Shown: piece after piece, positions 54,237 through 63,654 of the stretch
Position numbering within the stretch: the stretch's first letter is position 1
How the letters are laid out: every line of letters starts with the position of its first letter
Position numbers and translations under genes: made by a program
NCBI GenBank assembly: GCA_019417325.1
Contig: DXVO01000008.1
Span: forward strand, 124,001 to 188,000
Source of the DNA: Parabacteroides sp.
GTDB taxonomy: Bacteria; Bacteroidota; Bacteroidia; Bacteroidales; Tannerellaceae
DNA: 64,000 bases
Reading direction: 5' to 3'
Notes under the pieces: generated by a model
Seen by the model: the letters and a program-made list of their open reading frames with translations, nothing else
Told to the model about the DNA's origin: nothing
Databases searched by the model: none

Positions 54237-57200
54237 TTAGCTATTCGTATCCCGGACACATCTTACATAGCCCTTTTCCCCGGACGACACACTGAGCATA
54301 TTCTTTTCACCGTAATCGACACTAAAATATTCAGGGCTTACGGATGTACTATGAAGGCTCAATGTGCATGTCCACATCTTTACTCCTGAAACAGAGGGCC
54401 ACAATGAAGAAGAGTCCAGGTTAAGCAACATCGCCAATGCTTCGCTCGCGTTCGGCAAGCGCCATGTTCCCTTATCCGAGCGGTCTTCCTGCTCGGAATA
54501 ACCACGGCATAAACGGGAAGCCTCCTCCCAGATAACTCCCTCCGTTGCCAAAAGGCTCTTGGCTGTTATAAAGCCATGGCACGGACGGGCGGCTGCCTGA
54601 AACAAAGTATGGCTACCCAAAGCTCCGACGCCGATATAAGAACGGATACCGGCTGTATTGTACTTATTAAATGTAATGGTATAGTTTACATGATCCGCTT
54701 CCGGTTGCGGATTGACAACCGCTATTCCTTCATGTGTATAATCGCTAACCGAACCGGTATAGGGAGGAGTTGCCTTCAACACAGGAGGAATTCCCAGATT
54801 ACGGGCACAACGTATATAACTCCCGTCCAGAAACGCCTGTGTTAAAGTTGCATCGTCCGGTTTCAGCCATTTCACAGAGGGACCGTCATCCGCCATCAGA
54901 AAACAGAGCCATTTTGCATCAGTACCCGTACTGGTCACATAGCATTGTTTCCCGTCTTTCAATAGTTTACTCTGGTAAAGCGGGGCATCCATCAGGAATG
55001 TTCCCATATAAAGATTCATCAACTGGAAGCAGGCGGGAACATACCACTGGATTTCCTCTTTATCAATAACCCCGTTCCGATTGTTGTCACGATTACGCGA
55101 AAGTGCAGCTACCGTAATATAACGGCTTTTCCATTTTACCTTTTCCCCCTTTCCTCCGTTAGAAGTACGGTCGCCATACGGGAAAAGAAGGCTTGCACCC
55201 TTCCAGGAAAACTTGCTACCGATAACAGAAGACGCAATCTGATTTACCCAAAGTCCCCGCAAGGTATTATCCAATCCGTCAACATCTCCTTTCAAGTCAT
55301 TTTGAGTAAAAGGATACTTTTTGTTCTTATCTACATTGTAGTTTCCTCCATATTCATCCGTATGTTCTATCCCGTAAGCCTTCATTGCCAATTGCTGGCC
55401 GGACTGCAAAGGGGAATAGATCGTCTGGATGGAACGCTGCCTGATATTCAAACCTGAACGGCTGAAAGAGCTATGTATATCGGAACTTAAATAATTTTCC
55501 TGAAAAATACTCATCGTCCGATCGTCCGTATTACAAAAACGTGTCCATAAGGTATTGGATGTCGTGCCCGTTACCGGGTTCTGGGTATAATAATACTCAT
55601 CTACATAAACGGTAAAATAACGGTTCAAAAAGAATTTCATTCCTCCATCCAGTTCGATATACGGGTTATCCGGGTCGGTTGTATTTATGCTTTTCCCCGC
55701 AAGAACCGCATCATTATAAGTCTTTACCCATAATTGCAGGTTCTTCAATAAGGAAAGAGGTCCCCACAATTGTACCGGATTCCCCGCCGAACTTTCCTCC
55801 GGCTTTACATCATAGGTATATGTATACGGCAAGCCATAACCAGCTCCTTCCGCTATGCGTTCTTCCATCATCTCCGTCATACTTCCCGATGAACCGTTAC
55901 CCAGATAAGCAAAATGGACCCAACCGTCATCCAGAGTAGGCGAACGGTTGTCATTGCCGTTATCGGACAACTCGACTTCCACAGCTCCCCCGGTAAACGG
56001 CGTATTCACCGTATAAAGATATTTTGCTTTCGTCGTTTCGATATGTTCTGCCACCGTTTTGAGGTTCAACACGATCAAACGTTGTTCATAATGTGCATCC
56101 GCTTGCAAGTCAAACTCCGAATCCACAACAGTTCCTTCGGCTGCCGGTTGGTTTTCCGTTCCATTCATGGCTTCCACCCGGATATTATCGACACCGCTTA
56201 CCGTAACATTATAGGTATAAGACGAATTACGCAGCATACGGAAATCATTCAATTTGTCCAGGGCATCATTTCCGGAAGCAAAAGCCATCTCTTCCATATT
56301 TTCCTTGCCGATATATCCTAAATGAACCAGATAAGCGACATCAGCCGCACGCTGCTGTATCAATCCGCCTTCCTCTTCCAGCTTTTCCCCCGGATTATAG
56401 TATTCGCCTTTTAAAACTACATAAACGGCATCGGAAGGGGCATAAAGGAAAGAGCCGTCTTCCTTTTTCTTTTCTCGCAAGGCAAAAGCCTGATCCGCAT
56501 TCGTAAAATCAGAGATTCCCATTGCATTTTTCACAGCATCTACAGTGGCAAAAGGACTTGTCCCTGTCCCTTTCCTGCTTTCCAGAGCATAAAAAGAGAA
56601 ACTGCTGACAATATCGTTATTTTCAGCAGAGGCATCCTCTACAATATAATCGCCTTTCAATTCGCAGGTTTCCGCCAAGTCATTTCCTGCCGGTTCTATC
56701 GCCTGCCAGTGAACAAAAGCACGTTTTTGCAGGTTCTTCACCTGCCAGGATTTCAATTTAAAATACGCTCCCTCAGGCATACCTTTCGCCAGTTGTACAC
56801 GAAAAGTTATTTTAGCATCAAGATGATGGAGCCAGATACTTCCGCTAACAAGGTCACCTGCCGACCAACTTACACCATCCGCACCACTGCCCCCCTCTTT
56901 ATGTTTCAAGATTAATTTGCCCCCCTCTTCTTCCAATGCCAGTTTCACTCCTTCCGAATAAAGCGGGTACCGATTTCCTCCGGTCGACGAGGTATTCTGA
57001 TGCACGCAACAGAAATGACCGGAAGAAAGCAGGCTACCCTGCAAACGATCTATCAACGCATTCTCTGTATTACGCATCAAATCCAGTTCCGCCGTTACAT
57101 TTTCCAGTTCCGCTTCGGTCGTCACATTATGGAACCGGCTGAGCATTGCCTCATTGTTGGCCAACTGGTTGGCCGTATTCAAATTTGCAACGGCAAATAT

Positions 57201-57572
57201 ACGGACGGAGTTGCAGGAAACCGCCGGAATGTGAATCTGTAGCTTTCCGGATACATCATAAGATAAATTTTGAATATCAGGGAACCATTTTTTTGACAAG
57301 ATCCGATGATTTGCCGGATTTTCAGCATCCGTCACATCTACGACAAAAACATAGAGTGATGATATGCTCTTTTCCTCTTTTTCGGTAGCCCGTGTCACGA
57401 CATGCGAAACCGGTTCGTCGGTCCCTACCGAAAGCGTTACTATACCGGGAATCCCCTCTTCTATTTCTATGGTAGAACCAGCACCATGCCCAAACAGGTC
57501 GTCATGGCACGAAACAAAAAAGAAAAAACACGGAAGAAGAATCGAAAAAATATGGATATTGCTGTATTTCAT
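54237..57572 (-). CDS. Large fimbrial accessory/tip lipoprotein (DUF4906-like)
   Basis: A 1,111-aa lipoprotein, fifth and last gene of the mfa operon. Lipobox FFVSC (Cys about 22). The N-terminal fimbrillin-like domain has SISSLYVFVVDVTD (about 69-82), VRIFAVANLNTAN and the FRMLRNSSYTYNVTVSGVDNI block near 450, typical of DUF4906/fimbrillin proteins. A long C-terminal region contains GTWRLPNASEALAMLLNL and ends YVRCVRDTNS, an arrangement like FGE-sulfatase/Fib_succ-like C-terminal modules. By position and size it is the analogue of the Mfa5-type tip protein of Porphyromonas, but no vWA domain is obvious. Starts 21 bases after the preceding gene. Confidence 0.75.
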   Translation of the reverse strand: MKYSNIHIFSILLPCFFFFVSCHDDLFGHGAGSTIEIEEGIPGIVTLSVGTDEPVSHVVTRATEKEEKSISSLYVFVVDVTDAENPANHRILSKKWFPDIQNLSYDVSGKLQIHIPAVSCNSVRIFAVANLNTANQLANNEAMLSRFHNVTTEAELENVTAELDLMRNTENALIDRLQGSLLSSGHFCCVHQNTSSTGGNRYPLYSEGVKLALEEEGGKLILKHKEGGSGADGVSWSAGDLVSGSIWLHHLDAKITFRVQLAKGMPEGAYFKLKSWQVKNLQKRAFVHWQAIEPAGNDLAETCELKGDYIVEDASAENNDIVSSFSFYALESRKGTGTSPFATVDAVKNAMGISDFTNADQAFALREKKKEDGSFLYAPSDAVYVVLKGEYYNPGEKLEEEGGLIQQRAADVAYLVHLGYIGKENMEEMAFASGNDALDKLNDFRMLRNSSYTYNVTVSGVDNIRVEAMNGTENQPAAEGTVVDSEFDLQADAHYEQRLIVLNLKTVAEHIETTKAKYLYTVNTPFTGGAVEVELSDNGNDNRSPTLDDGWVHFAYLGNGSSGSMTEMMEERIAEGAGYGLPYTYTYDVKPEESSAGNPVQLWGPLSLLKNLQLWVKTYNDAVLAGKSINTTDPDNPYIELDGGMKFFLNRYFTVYVDEYYYTQNPVTGTTSNTLWTRFCNTDDRTMSIFQENYLSSDIHSSFSRSGLNIRQRSIQTIYSPLQSGQQLAMKAYGIEHTDEYGGNYNVDKNKKYPFTQNDLKGDVDGLDNTLRGLWVNQIASSVIGSKFSWKGASLLFPYGDRTSNGGKGEKVKWKSRYITVAALSRNRDNNRNGVIDKEEIQWYVPACFQLMNLYMGTFLMDAPLYQSKLLKDGKQCYVTSTGTDAKWLCFLMADDGPSVKWLKPDDATLTQAFLDGSYIRCARNLGIPPVLKATPPYTGSVSDYTHEGIAVVNPQPEADHVNYTITFNKYNTAGIRSYIGVGALGSHTLFQAAARPCHGFITAKSLLATEGVIWEEASRLCRGYSEQEDRSDKGTWRLPNASEALAMLLNLDSSSLWPSVSGVKMWTCTLSLHSTSVSPEYFSVDYGEKNMLSVSSGEKGYVRCVRDTNS

Positions 57573-57593
57573 TACCTGAAAATTACGTTGTGT

Positions 57594-58832
57594 TCATTTA
57601 AAATCGGGAAAATCAACCGGAGGACGATCGATCCAGTCCTGCGTTTCAACCGTTACGTTTTCCAGTTGAAGTGTACTTGTATTGATCGTAGAGATTACCT
57701 GATAAGAATGGTTGCGCAGGAAACCGTAATGTTTCTTATTGCCTGTGCCTCCTGAATTATAAAGAGGTGCTGTCAGCTCACGCGTCACTTCTTTATCCCC
57801 GGTCGTAACAGCTATTTCCAATGTAATAGAAGGGGCCTCCTCCTCGCTGTCACAAAGATATTGGCAAGAGCGGAAATAGAGAGGCGCATCACTATCCGTC
57901 TTTGCATAGAGAGTGAGCATTGTTCCTCCTATCGGTTGTACTCCATTCGTATAGACAGAACCTTCGGCATTTTTGAATACCCCTGCCCCCGGTTCCTTTC
58001 CAGCAGACCAAACAAGTGATTCCGAAGAGAGAGTCTCTGAAACATTTTCTTCCAGAAACAGATATCCCCAGTCGCTCGTCTTATCGATGGTTATCCTGTT
58101 GATTTTAATTTTATCTGCCGAATTTCCAGTAAACAGGAATGAAAATCCGATACGGCAATACACCCGTTCTATCGGCATATGCATATAAGAAGCTCCCCCT
58201 TCCACCTGCATCGACTGTACCATAACCGGATATTCGAGAGAGGCGGAAAGGCCGGAAACTTGCACAATAAGGTTTTTCAGCATAGCTTCAACATCCTGAC
58301 TTATAAGCTGACGCTGACGCATATACTTCTGAACTGCGTCTTTTATTTGTGTGTTATAAGCACTAAAAGAAGTAAACTTATTTTCATTTACCGGCGTCAA
58401 TTGATTGATATTGGCTATTGCATATAAATTCACGAATTTAACATTGTCGCTTCTATCATTCCGACCAAAAAGGGTACTCTTCACCAGAAGGGTATCTCCC
58501 CTAACCACTCCCCAATCTTCTATTCCACTTACATCCAGCGGGCTCTTGCCTGGCACATGAAATATATTTATGATCTCCATACCTCCATTAATATAACTTA
58601 TCCCCCAGGCAATCCCATAAAGGTCCAACGATTGTATGCCATCTTCACTCCCTACCGCCGGGGCCTGTAAATCTGTGTCTGCTTTCGTAAAACCGGAAGA
58701 TGTAAACAGAATCCGAACGAACCCGTCATCCTCGGAAGGTACAGTATCGTCCGCCAACTCGTTTGTACACCCAGCAAATAACAAAATGATTGTCAAACAA
58801 ATAATTGACTTATATTGTATCCGATATTCCAT
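57594..58832 (-). CDS. Fimbrial accessory lipoprotein (Mfa4/FimE-like position)
   Basis: A 412-aa lipoprotein with lipobox LFAGC (Cys about 22) and fimbrillin-type features: SLDLYGIAWGISYINGGMEI (about 70-89), VKFVNLYAIANINQLTP (about 128-144), and a C-terminal GFLRNHSYQVISTINTSTLQ strand pair. The last strand region (VTVETQDWIDRP) is like the C-terminal strands of FimA/Mfa superfamily subunits. Probably a minor fimbrial subunit added near the tip. It begins 3 bases after the upstream stop, so it is tightly coupled. Confidence 0.72.
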   Translation of the reverse strand: MEYRIQYKSIICLTIILLFAGCTNELADDTVPSEDDGFVRILFTSSGFTKADTDLQAPAVGSEDGIQSLDLYGIAWGISYINGGMEIINIFHVPGKSPLDVSGIEDWGVVRGDTLLVKSTLFGRNDRSDNVKFVNLYAIANINQLTPVNENKFTSFSAYNTQIKDAVQKYMRQRQLISQDVEAMLKNLIVQVSGLSASLEYPVMVQSMQVEGGASYMHMPIERVYCRIGFSFLFTGNSADKIKINRITIDKTSDWGYLFLEENVSETLSSESLVWSAGKEPGAGVFKNAEGSVYTNGVQPIGGTMLTLYAKTDSDAPLYFRSCQYLCDSEEEAPSITLEIAVTTGDKEVTRELTAPLYNSGGTGNKKHYGFLRNHSYQVISTINTSTLQLENVTVETQDWIDRPPVDFPDFK

Positions 58833-58835
58833 AAT

Positions 58836-60014
58836 TTATTCTCCTGTAATTTCATCTTTATAGTCCGGATAAATATCCTCTTTCTCCCAAGGGCTAACAT
58901 CACAAAAAATCGTAGACGGAGTAATATGAATGGTTACCACCAAAAAATCATTTCGTTTCAGATACGGGAAAGGGAATTTCTTATCGCGTCCGTCATCACA
59001 TACAATATGTATCTGACTATATTTCGTTTCATCTATCAATCCCTGTGATACATCATCCGTCAAAGTAGGGCCAAAATAGTTTTCGTAAAAGTAGTGTGTA
59101 CCACGGTCAAACTCTTCCCAACTCCCATCATTGGCAGACCCTTGCTTGCCATATTCAAAACCGACAGTCCTGTTTAAAAGGCTTCCTTCCATCATTGATG
59201 GAAAATCAATCATCCATTTGCCATCCTGCACATCATATTTGGGGAACAGAAAGGCATCCCTGTTACTTTGTAATATCTCAAGCGTTTCCAACGAAGAATT
59301 ATTACCGGACAGATAATTCTGTGCACGGCAAATCAATTTTACTTTGGCAACGGAACGTAACAGGTTGAAACTTGTCGAACCGTCATCCAACGTTAGAATA
59401 CCCGGATATCCCTGTTGTTCTTGGGATACATTTTTATCCAATTCGATTCTACCGGTTACACTCATTGACATCGGCAGCCCTTTCCCTTCATTAAGGGCCT
59501 GTTCTATCTGGTCGGGGATATGCCCTGAAGAATAAGGGTTATACCCGGCCATTGCATCTGTATGGTCATCGAGCGTCATCATTCTCAATCCTTGCAGCTC
59601 AACTTGTGTATAACCGGTCAGGTCGTCACGAAAAGAAATCCGGGGATTTGCCACCAGATAAAAACGTTTATCCCCCGGAGTAACCTGCATACTAAACATA
59701 TAACTGCCATCCTCTTTCCGTTGCATATCATAAAGGCTAAATTTCTGCGCCTCGCAATACCGGCTGGTACCGATATTGAAAACGAATACATACAACAAAT
59801 TGATAACTCTTTCGGCTTCGGTACCCAAACCGGAAGCATCGGTACTGAAAGGAGCCTCAGCCCGTACTGCCATCGTCAACAGAACCTTATCTTCGGGAAC
59901 AAGACTGCCATGATTATCTTCCCCGCCAACAGGAATCTTGTCGGAACACGACAGCAAGAGACAGGCCAGTCCTGCCGATAAGATGCGGAATAATCTATTT
60001 CGATACTTTTCCAT
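58836..60014 (-). CDS. FimA/Mfa-family minor fimbrial subunit
   Basis: A 392-aa lipoprotein (lipobox LLLSC, Cys about 23). FimA-type N-terminal domain: INLLYVFVFNIGTSRYCEAQ (about 71-90), GDKRFYLVANPRISF (about 114-128). After LPMSMSVTGRIELDKN comes the region where RgpB-type proteases would cut in Porphyromonas; no such protease gene is seen here. The C-terminal part ends in FLVVTIHITPSTIFCDVSPW, a strand typical of the donor/acceptor scheme in this superfamily. Between mfa2 (4-base gap) and the next accessory gene (3-base gap). Confidence 0.78.
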   Translation of the reverse strand: MEKYRNRLFRILSAGLACLLLSCSDKIPVGGEDNHGSLVPEDKVLLTMAVRAEAPFSTDASGLGTEAERVINLLYVFVFNIGTSRYCEAQKFSLYDMQRKEDGSYMFSMQVTPGDKRFYLVANPRISFRDDLTGYTQVELQGLRMMTLDDHTDAMAGYNPYSSGHIPDQIEQALNEGKGLPMSMSVTGRIELDKNVSQEQQGYPGILTLDDGSTSFNLLRSVAKVKLICRAQNYLSGNNSSLETLEILQSNRDAFLFPKYDVQDGKWMIDFPSMMEGSLLNRTVGFEYGKQGSANDGSWEEFDRGTHYFYENYFGPTLTDDVSQGLIDETKYSQIHIVCDDGRDKKFPFPYLKRNDFLVVTIHITPSTIFCDVSPWEKEDIYPDYKDEITGE

Positions 60015-60018
60015 ATGC

Positions 60019-61011
60019 TTACAAGTCTACGGAACCGGGACGCAATACCCAGCCATTTATGACAATCAGGCTATCGAACCAGCGATCGCCATCAAGATAA
60101 AAAAGGAGGGTATACATATCCTGACGGTCCAGATATTCCTGGTCCGACGATATACGCATATCCTGCTCATGCTGTGTCATCAACAGATATTCAACCAGAG
60201 GGATATCAACCAGGTATCCTTCACCGGCTGTTTTCCCGATACGCAGATGCATGGCGTCACCGGCAGTGAGGCGGCTGACGGAAAGGTCGGCCGTCACCTG
60301 TGGCAACTCCGGGACACCACCGGATACTCCATCCGAAAGGGCATACGGACGATAAACCAGCGATTGGTCGCGGAGCAAGCCGTTATCGTGTGCCAGAAGT
60401 CCGTTTCCCTCCGGACAATCGATATGTATATCGAAATCGGAAGCCCGGAGAAGCGAACCGTCGCGTTGCTGTAAAACAACGCGGATAGTATTCGTATCTT
60501 TAACGAGGTTGAGTGTATCTGTACGTTCGCTCCCCGGACCCGGAACTTCTACAGTTTCCGACTGGCTGTGCCATAAAGCGGCAAGTCGCCGGTCACAAGG
60601 GACTTCTCCATTTTCATTACGATCTAATGTAAGCGACAGGTCGCTTTCCTCCGAAATGCCGGGCTGGAGGGATACCGGAGTAAAACTGCCGCCTTCGAGC
60701 CCCGCCCATACTACAAAACGATAATATCCGGGAACCAGCGGTAACACCAGCTTATATTCCGAATCACGTAAACGCTCTCCCCTGTCAGTAAAAGTACGGA
60801 CATATTTCCCATCCCAATCGAACACATAGACGGAAAGGTCTTCCACTTGGTCCGCAAACAAGTCTGTGAACTTCATGTTATAATCATAACAGAAGCGGAG
60901 GGCATATTCCTGCGGACACTCTTCAAGGTATTCCCTGATACAGGAGGTCAGTACCGGAAAAAGGATTGACCAGACAGCCAACAACCGTAACAGATGGAGA
61001 CGGAAATTCAT
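60019..61011 (-). CDS. mfa2: FimB/Mfa2-family fimbrial anchor subunit
   Basis: Outer-membrane lipoprotein that anchors the fimbria and limits its length in the Porphyromonas model. 330 aa from ATG 61011 (MNFRLHLLRLLAVWSILFPV), chosen because a lipoprotein signal with LTSC follows (Cys about 24); the frame is open to 61080 but overlaps mfa1. FimB/Mfa2 marks: CIREYLEECPQEYALRFCYD, LSVYVFDWDGKYVRTF (about 57-72), LPLVPGYYRFVVWAGLEGG (about 88-106). The gene looks more GC-rich than its neighbours. It starts 14 bases after mfa1. Confidence 0.9.
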   Translation of the reverse strand: MNFRLHLLRLLAVWSILFPVLTSCIREYLEECPQEYALRFCYDYNMKFTDLFADQVEDLSVYVFDWDGKYVRTFTDRGERLRDSEYKLVLPLVPGYYRFVVWAGLEGGSFTPVSLQPGISEESDLSLTLDRNENGEVPCDRRLAALWHSQSETVEVPGPGSERTDTLNLVKDTNTIRVVLQQRDGSLLRASDFDIHIDCPEGNGLLAHDNGLLRDQSLVYRPYALSDGVSGGVPELPQVTADLSVSRLTAGDAMHLRIGKTAGEGYLVDIPLVEYLLMTQHEQDMRISSDQEYLDRQDMYTLLFYLDGDRWFDSLIVINGWVLRPGSVDL

Positions 61012-61025
61012 CGGACTAAATGAAA

Positions 61026-62870
61026 TTACAAATCGATTCCATGTTCTCTCAATGCCCATGCTACTATGCTGACATCGCAATCGATATAAGCCGTCTCGGT
61101 ATCTACCGGAACTTCCTTATCATCGGGAATAGTCGGTTCTCCCGGCTGCTTAATCGAATTAAGAGTCAGTTTATACCAGTTATTTCTCACAACGCCATAA
61201 CGCCCCAACTGTTGAACTCCATACCCGTCAGCTCCTATCGACCACGAAGTATCATAGCCTCCCTCTTCATTCGTAAAATGACGGATGAAAGCCTCATAAT
61301 AGCAAACTCCTTTATCATATTTCTGGATTTCTCCCACTTGGTTCTGGAATGTCGTTTTAAGAACAGCATCCATCGTTACTGCACTTCCATTAGTTGGCGT
61401 ATACGAAAGAGCCTCGAGATTATAATGGTTTGTACCGGAACTTTTAAGCGTGACAGACCATTTGCCACCGGTTGATGTCAAAGTAGCACGAATGCCATCC
61501 GATATCGATTCTATAGAAACACCACCTCCACCTTCATTCGCATTTATTTCATTATCACCCTCAAGATTAGCAGGAAAGTCCAAAGCCCCCTTATGGCTTG
61601 TAATCCATAGCGCAATCTGCCTAAACAGATGTTTTTGAGAATAATGGGCTGCCACCGAGGTAAAAGACCACCAAGTATCATCGCCATCAGACGTATTATT
61701 TCCACCAATCTGATTTTCCGCATTCGGATAATATTTAGCCTTGATAATGATACGCGTCACATTTGCCTTATACATTATACTATAATTACAGGTATTTTCA
61801 AGGCAATATTCATTAGATCCCCCGGATGTAGGAGAAACAGTGAAATTATTCCATGTTGCAGTCTCTAAAACGGGGTTATTAAACTGAGACGCATTGCCTT
61901 CACCTTCCTTATAATTAGGGTCTTCCGCCCAATAAACATGTTTTCCATACAATATTCCGTTATTCCAAACCGAATTAAAGTCAGTTACCCATTCTTTATC
62001 TACCTTGCGGAAAGGATAGGTATATTTATTTGTATTGCCTAAAAGCCATCCCAAAATTTCGATTTTATCCCCTTTATGCGAACCGTCAGCTACTACAAAG
62101 GAAGAATAAGCATCTCCATCTTTTTTTGTGTAGTTAGTCCCATTAACAGTAAGGCTGACTTTTGCCACTGCCCTTTCCACATTTATATAAGCCTTATTGG
62201 ATGATGCGTACTCTTTGCTTCCCGGCGTAAATTTAGTCAGGGTAACCGCCTTACCGGATGTATTATCCCAAACCGGTTCAGAAAGCATCAAAAAACCATT
62301 ATCCCCGGTCAGATCGTTAATAGATACCAATTGAATAGCGCCATTGATATTTTTAAACGTATTACCCACTCTCAGTAAGCCGGTCAATTCACTGCCAATA
62401 GAGAGAAAGGGGCCCTTCAAATTCAGTATGGCAAGCACACGCGAAGAAGTTTTATCGATAGGTACTGCGTCTGTCGAAAAGCTCTGAGTCACCTCATCTG
62501 TTGTAGCAGACGTGCCGGACGGCAAAGTGACATTTAATGCACCACCACCCGGAAGAACTTGCAGGGCGGGAAGCGTTGTAAGAAACTCGCTTAATACAAA
62601 ATCATCCTCATTATCCTCCACCCCACCGGGTGCACGGAAGAAAAGAAGAGTCAAGTCTTTCACGGCATATTCTTTAGGGTCTCCATCTTCATGTCCGGGC
62701 CCTGCATCAGCTCTCGTACTGCCCACTGTAGGAAGTTTGATTGTTACAGAAGTATAAGCATCTCTTTTAGAAACAGGTTGTTGCCCATGCTCCCCCTCTT
62801 CATCACGGCTCGTACACCCCAATAATATCAAGGCCAACGGAAGAATCCCATAAAAACAATTCAGTTTCAT
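61026..62870 (-). CDS. mfa1: Mfa1-family major fimbrial subunit
   Basis: Shaft-forming fimbrillin, exported as a lipoprotein and polymerised by strand exchange. 614 aa; lipobox ILLGC (Cys about 19). N-terminal domain: AYTSVTIKLPTVGSTRADAG (about 38-57), DLTLLFFRAPGG (about 72-83), SRVLAILNLKGPFLSIGSEL (about 142-161). The C-terminal Mfa1-type region has YYEAFIRHFTNEEGGYDTSW and GRYGVVRNNWYKLTLNSIKQ (about 545-585), the standard RNNxYxLTxxxI end. First gene of the operon mfa1-mfa2-three accessory genes; no promoter facing it is found close by, but a candidate invertible promoter lies at 63035-63195. Confidence 0.92.
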   Translation of the reverse strand: MKLNCFYGILPLALILLGCTSRDEEGEHGQQPVSKRDAYTSVTIKLPTVGSTRADAGPGHEDGDPKEYAVKDLTLLFFRAPGGVEDNEDDFVLSEFLTTLPALQVLPGGGALNVTLPSGTSATTDEVTQSFSTDAVPIDKTSSRVLAILNLKGPFLSIGSELTGLLRVGNTFKNINGAIQLVSINDLTGDNGFLMLSEPVWDNTSGKAVTLTKFTPGSKEYASSNKAYINVERAVAKVSLTVNGTNYTKKDGDAYSSFVVADGSHKGDKIEILGWLLGNTNKYTYPFRKVDKEWVTDFNSVWNNGILYGKHVYWAEDPNYKEGEGNASQFNNPVLETATWNNFTVSPTSGGSNEYCLENTCNYSIMYKANVTRIIIKAKYYPNAENQIGGNNTSDGDDTWWSFTSVAAHYSQKHLFRQIALWITSHKGALDFPANLEGDNEINANEGGGGVSIESISDGIRATLTSTGGKWSVTLKSSGTNHYNLEALSYTPTNGSAVTMDAVLKTTFQNQVGEIQKYDKGVCYYEAFIRHFTNEEGGYDTSWSIGADGYGVQQLGRYGVVRNNWYKLTLNSIKQPGEPTIPDDKEVPVDTETAYIDCDVSIVAWALREHGIDL

Positions 62871-63022
62871 ATTCTATATCAGTTAAGTTAATATCCACCT
62901 ATTCGTGCCTGACACTGCGACATCATCAACCTGCTATTTCCTCAATTTTTTATGTATATCTCTCATTATAGTAGATTTATGAATGGCTTATGTGTGTTAT
63001 TCAAACATTTTGTAACCCTCAA

Positions 63023-63061
63023 AAAATGACTAAAAAAACGGTCGTTTATTTTAGTCATTTT
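63023..63061. repeat. Near-perfect long palindrome upstream of mfa1
   Basis: AAAATGACTAAAA (63023-63035) / TTTTAGTCATTTT (63049-63061), 13 of 13 bp, and inside it AAAC-GGTC-GTTT continues the stem with one bulged A. The right-hand half is also the left boundary of the candidate invertible segment. Confidence 0.8.
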
Positions 63062-63195
63062 CTATTCGGACTGTTGTATCTTCACAACATTGTTTTTTCA
63101 CACAAGTATAAGAATATAAATATTTTACAATTTTCCGTTTGTTTATATGACTTTTAATTCATAGTTTTGTAACGACAAGAATAAACGACCGTTTT
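63035..63195. repeat. Candidate invertible promoter segment upstream of the mfa operon
   Basis: 16-bp perfect inverted repeats AAAACGGTCGTTTATT (63035-63050) and AATAAACGACCGTTTT (63180-63195) enclose 129 bp with a consensus promoter pointing right, away from mfa1: TTTG (63138-63141), 20-base spacer, TAGTTTTGT (63162-63170). No RCAAAnnTA (a - strand -7 box) occurs between 62871 and 63035. Inversion would put the -7 box at 63068-63061 on the - strand, about 185 bases before mfa1. The 784-base gap 62871-63654 otherwise holds AT-rich sequence, the palindrome and the metH terminator. Confidence 0.75.
63138..63170 (+). promoter_or_regulatory. Consensus promoter inside the mfa segment (OFF orientation)
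   Basis: TTTG (63138-63141), N20, TAGTTTTGT (63162-63170). Rightward; no gene on the + strand follows within the window. Confidence 0.65.
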
Positions 63196-63570
63196 ATTCG
63201 CCTTTTATAACTATAAAAACAGTTAATTTACAACCTATTACAAAAACCACTCCAAACAGCAACCAATAATAATAATTGACAATTTTCATTAATATAAACA
63301 TAAACCGGGGATATCTTTTCTATATTTACAACCTCATTCAAAGAAAAAAATACTTGAATATTCACACGAAATGCCACATATATATTATTTCAACAATTAT
63401 CAAAAGAAAAATACACATCTGTAAAAAGAACAAACCACATCTATCAAAATAAAAGAGAACAAACATCAAAAGAATATTTCTTCGGTTTGAATTTCACAAA
63501 AGAACACATCGATTTACTAAAAAGAAGGCGTTGATTTCCGGAAAAGAAGCGGTAAAAAAATAGGTATCCA

Positions 63571-63622
63571 AAAATAAAAATCCCCTGACGCCTTCTTGAA
63601 GTGTGAAGTGCATCAGGGGATT
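63571..63622 (-). terminator. Terminator of metH
   Basis: Read on the - strand: AATCCCCTGA (63622-63613) / TCAGGGGATT (63588-63579), followed by TTTATTTT. Confidence 0.85.
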
Positions 63623-63654
63623 CTACTTTTCCTTATATCCGTTCTAAAACGCTA

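Noticed and set aside
63560..63580. TATTTTTGG on the - strand as the main mfa1 promoter
   Set aside because: The base after TTTG is G instead of C/T, it overlaps the T tail of the metH terminator and lies about 700 bases from mfa1; kept only as an alternative.
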